This document shows positions 62,020-64,000 of a stretch of DNA of 64,000 nt, piece by piece. Every line of letters begins with the position of its first letter. The first letter of the stretch is position 1. Both the position numbers and the translations under genes were made by a program. The DNA is taken from contig MU839081.1 of the NCBI GenBank assembly GCA_030685235.1, positions 124,001 to 188,000 on the forward strand. Direction: 5' to 3'. The DNA comes from Copromyces sp. CBS 386.78 (lineage: Eukaryota > Ascomycota > Sordariomycetes > Sordariales > Sordariaceae). The notes beneath the pieces were generated by a model that saw nothing but the letters and a program-made list of their open reading frames with translations, was not told where the DNA came from and did no database searches.

Positions 62020-62165
62020 TATCGACGATTACCGTTTTAATATAGAAAATAATAAATAAGAGTACCAGGTAATTTGGGGAAGCCCCTACAATCCTACTTA
62101 GTAACTATGGAAGGACGTAGAATATTATATTAACGACCTTAAAAATTTTTATAATAATAATTTAA
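62020..62165 (+). pseudogene. chromodomain-like tail of Gypsy D integrase
   Basis: Plus-strand text EYQVIWGSPYNPT, one stop, QLWKDVEYYINDLKNFY follows the integrase. The pattern Tyr-x-Val-x-Trp-x-Gly-Tyr-x-Pro and Trp-x-Pro is that of the chromodomain carried by chromoviruses, a Gypsy branch that targets marked chromatin. The match is by eye, with some key aromatic positions altered. Confidence 0.55.
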
Positions 62166-62418
62166 ATATATTAGTATTACTATAATAGATCGCGGACGAG
62201 AAACGTCGCTATAGAGCTAAGAAGGCTCTAGAGAAGGCCGTTAGGATGGATTAGCCGCCGGAAAAGATAATATTAATAGTACGGCGATTATTACGTTACT
62301 AAGAGGGGGCGGCCTAAAAAGGAAAATAAAAATAATATAAAAGGGTAAATAATAAGTATTATAAGGGAGGTTAAAAAGGGAAGTATTTTTACCCTAGGGG
62401 TATTTTAGGCGAGGGAAA

Positions 62419-62775
62419 TATTATAGGGTTATTTATAATTAATTAACTGTCCTATATCGCTACCTTTACTATAGTAATGGTTGTTGGGTTAATAGTATGC
62501 TTTGATTGGCTGTAGAGACCTAGTATAGTAGATGCGGTTGAACGTATTTAATATCTAATTGGTTGCGGTTGTTAGCCTACCCCTATCGCTAAGGCTGCAT
62601 AGACTATATTAGCTTATAGGATAATCTATAGGATGATCTATAGGATAATTAGGCTGTACGGGCTATATGTTCACTGTATATAAATGGCCATTAGGGTTCC
62701 CCCAGATAGCTTCCTCTTCCTCGTGCAATTACGAATGTCTTTACAGATACCTAACGTTCGCCTTGCCCCGTGATA
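62419..62775 (+). repeat. 3' LTR of Gypsy D
   Basis: 357 bp, direct repeat of 54950-55306. Here the inner (left) end is RIP-damaged (TATTATAGGGTTATTTATAA) and the outer end is intact (CGCCTTGCCCCGTG). Confidence 0.93.
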
Positions 62776-62780
62776 ATTAA

Positions 62781-63240
62781 TTTTAATTATTAAAGTAGAA
62801 CTATTATTAATCTCCAACGCTATAAAGGAAATTATCGCTATTATACGTTTATATAAAGAAATTAAAATTCCCTTCGATTAGGAAATCCCCGTAATCAGCT
62901 ATAATAATACCTAAACGATCTGTATTCTAACTATTAAAGTATTATAATTAATAACTAAATTAAAGTATATCGATATTTATCGTTACTAATTATAATAGGA
63001 GATTATAAAAGGAAGGATTATAATCGAATATTTAGAAATAAAGAAAATACTAATAAACGGCTTAATAAAGGTATTAGGACAATTAGATTACGAAAAGTTC
63101 CGGGATTTAATAGGGATAGCGAATACGCCGGCTCGAAAAGAAATAAGGATTAAAAAGGAAATTCCCGACGACGTTCTAAAGGATACTTATAATTTAACTA
63201 AGGAGATTAATGTACCAAAAAAGAGAAAACTATAAATAGC
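62781..63240 (+). pseudogene. Copia RNase H relic
   Basis: Continuation of the Copia pol after Gypsy D. Plus-strand text reads NAIKEIIAIIRLYKEIKI, ISYNNTQTICILTIK, KLKYIDIYRYQL and KILTNGLIKVLGQLDYEKF, the standard Copia RNase H C-terminal order (TQT, KHIDIRYH-like, DGLTK). It ends about 45 bases before the right LTR. Confidence 0.85.
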
Positions 63241-63270
63241 TTCACTTTTACCCTATTTTAAGAAAATCTA

Positions 63271-63284
63271 TAAGTGAAGGGGTA
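63271..63284 (+). promoter_or_regulatory. polypurine tract of the Copia element
   Basis: AAGTGAAGGGG lies directly before the right LTR, the position where plus-strand DNA synthesis is primed in LTR retrotransposons. It fixes the plus orientation of the outer element. Confidence 0.7.
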
Positions 63285-63464
63285 TATTAAATTAGAGGGT
63301 AGATATTTAGGTTTCTAACTATACTCAATCTAGGTTAGCCGCCCAGCCCCCTAGATTACTGGTTTCTAGGTCCCTCTAGGATACTCTAGCACCCCCCAGA
63401 CCTTCTGGGCGAGTGAGTTACATACACTCTTCAATCAATCAATTCTGCACAGTCACATCTGACA
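63285..63464 (+). repeat. right LTR of the Copia element
   Basis: 180 bp, direct repeat of 33290-33469, followed by the AATGG duplication. The inner end is mutated (TATTAAAT) and the outer end intact (CACATCTGACA). Confidence 0.93.
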
Positions 63465-63536
63465 AATGGATGTGATTATTAAAGTCACGTGGTTCGTGAA
63501 ACTCTCGTTCACCTGTGGCGAAAAGCGATTGTCTAC

Positions 63537-63867
63537 TACAATTCAATACTGGTTTGTTTGTTAGTTTGGTTCTTCGGGCAAGGGTTGAGCAGGGGAGATT
63601 TGGAGCTCTCATTGGCCTTCAAAAAGAGAAACTAGCATCCGTTTAAAGCATCATAGGACAATAGCAAGGGTTAAAAACGCTACAGAAGCTTTTTATACCT
63701 CTTTCCGTCTTTATTCAAGGCTTCGAAGATAGAAATATATAAGAGAGTAATCTCCTCTCCGGCACCTATCCGCTCGAAGCCTAAATTCTTTACTACTTTT
63801 AGTAGTTCGAGAGTGGAAATAGGCGTTTTTTGTACCAGACTAACAAACAAACCAGGGTTGGATTATA
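63537..63867. mobile_element. MITE-like element with terminal inverted repeats
   Basis: CTGGTTTGTTTGTTAGTTTG at 63549 has its inverted partner at 63834-63855, matching 21 of 22 bases. The match continues outward to about 34 bases with five differences (63537-63570 and 63834-63867). Both ends begin with TA, as expected for a Tc1/mariner-type TA target. The roughly 330-bp interior has no coding capacity, and holds a smaller inverted pair around GGCTTCGAAG and CTCGAAGCC. Likely a non-autonomous DNA transposon. Confidence 0.65.
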
Positions 63868-63929
63868 CATATAAAAACAAGCCAAGACCTTCTCGAAGGC
63901 CATCGAAGGGCGGGTGGAAGTGAGCTAAG

Positions 63930-64000
63930 ATGTCAAACTTCCGCGAAGCGACACGAGTTAATTGCGGGCGGTGCAAACGTATGCATATAAAAGCGGCTTG
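63930..64000 (+). CDS. possible start of a gene running off the window
   Basis: ATG at 63930 opens a frame to the window end: MSNFREATRVNCGRCKRMHI. The C-x2-C followed by basic residues recalls the first half of a fungal Zn2Cys6 cluster, but the third Cys is not where expected. Only 23 codons are visible. Chance is a real alternative. Confidence 0.2.
   Translation, partial: MSNFREATRVNCGRCKRMHIKAA

Larger units (their letters stand above)
54950..62775 (+). mobile_element. Ty3/Gypsy retrotransposon D, with chromodomain-like tail
   Basis: 7,826 bp with 357-bp LTRs (54950-55306, 62419-62775) and an exact ATTAA duplication (54945-54949, 62776-62780). It interrupts the Copia element between reverse transcriptase and RNase H. 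Plus orientation is shown by the purine tract AGGCGAGGGAAA before the right LTR (62407-62418) and by plus-strand gag and pol relics. Ends are TGTCACAGGG and CCCCGTGACA (now CCCCGTGATA). Confidence 0.93.
33290..63464 (+). mobile_element. outer Ty1/Copia LTR retrotransposon, split by nested elements
   Basis: A 30,175-bp insertion flanked by 180-bp direct LTRs and by the 5-bp duplication AATGG (33285-33289 and 63465-63469). The LTRs start TGTCAGAT and end ATCTGACA; where RIP has struck they read TATTAAAT and ATTTAACA. Removing the nested elements leaves about 5.5 kb, a normal Copia size. Plus orientation follows from a purine-rich tract just before the right LTR and from Copia-order gag, integrase, reverse transcriptase and RNase H relics. 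The element is dead: every domain carries many TAA/TAG codons. Confidence 0.93.

Noticed and set aside
33290..63464. CRISPR array, biosynthetic cluster or Starship-type giant mobile element
   Set aside because: The 30-kb block resolves completely into LTR elements with target duplications. No captain-type recombinase, cargo gene or regularly spaced repeat array was seen.

Overview
This window comes from the nuclear genome of a filamentous ascomycete. It is most likely a Sordariomycete, and Sordariales is my guess from overall gene style. The evidence is short GT-AG introns of about 50-170 nt with CTAAC-like branch sites, GC-rich fungal codon use, typical Pezizomycotina proteins, and repeats mutated in the pattern of repeat-induced point mutation (RIP: CpA/TpG changed to TpA, CpG kept).

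Layout. Bases 1-1090 are the end of an AT-rich, RIP-degraded repeat block holding a broken reading frame with a SAP-like motif. Bases 1091-33284 are ordinary gene-rich DNA with ten genes: a secreted proteinase K-type subtilisin (4319-5605 +); squalene synthase (7359-9008 -, four exons); a UDP-4-keto-rhamnose epimerase/reductase-like enzyme (10461-11426 +, two exons); a DnaJ-X cochaperone (12908-14605 +, three exons); a membrane-anchored cytochrome b5-fold protein (15490-16578 -); a large disordered coiled-coil protein of unknown function (18067-20826 +); the MRN-complex subunit Nbs1 (21965-24990 -, five exons); ribosomal proteins eS30 (25795-26120 +) and uS5 (27141-28165 +), three exons each; and a secreted WSC-domain protein (28994-32131 +). 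The last has an in-frame TAG followed by a further 223 open codons.

Bases 33290-63464 are one nested retrotransposon pile. Every level is delimited by paired LTRs and exact 5-bp target-site duplications. A Ty1/Copia element (outer LTRs 33290-33469 and 63285-63464, duplication AATGG) is split by two Ty3/Gypsy elements: one on the minus strand (33802-50611, duplication TCAAT) and one on the plus strand (54950-62775, duplication ATTAA). The first Gypsy element is itself split by another minus-strand Gypsy element (40205-48627, duplication AAATT) and by a 250-bp solo-LTR-like insertion (37492-37741, duplication CTTCG) that has almost no RIP damage. All coding capacity in the pile is destroyed by RIP, but reverse transcriptase, RNase H, integrase and zinc-knuckle relics can still be read in frame.

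Bases 63470-64000 return to less mutated DNA. They hold a MITE-like element with about 34-bp imperfect terminal inverted repeats (63537-63867) and possibly the first codons of a gene running off the window.

The genes do not form an obvious pathway cluster; they look like unlinked housekeeping and secreted functions. The main unusual points are the nested insertion history, stem-loops at the sense 5' end of all three oriented Gypsy LTRs, the way RIP damage fades at the outer edge of each LTR, and the interrupted WSC gene.
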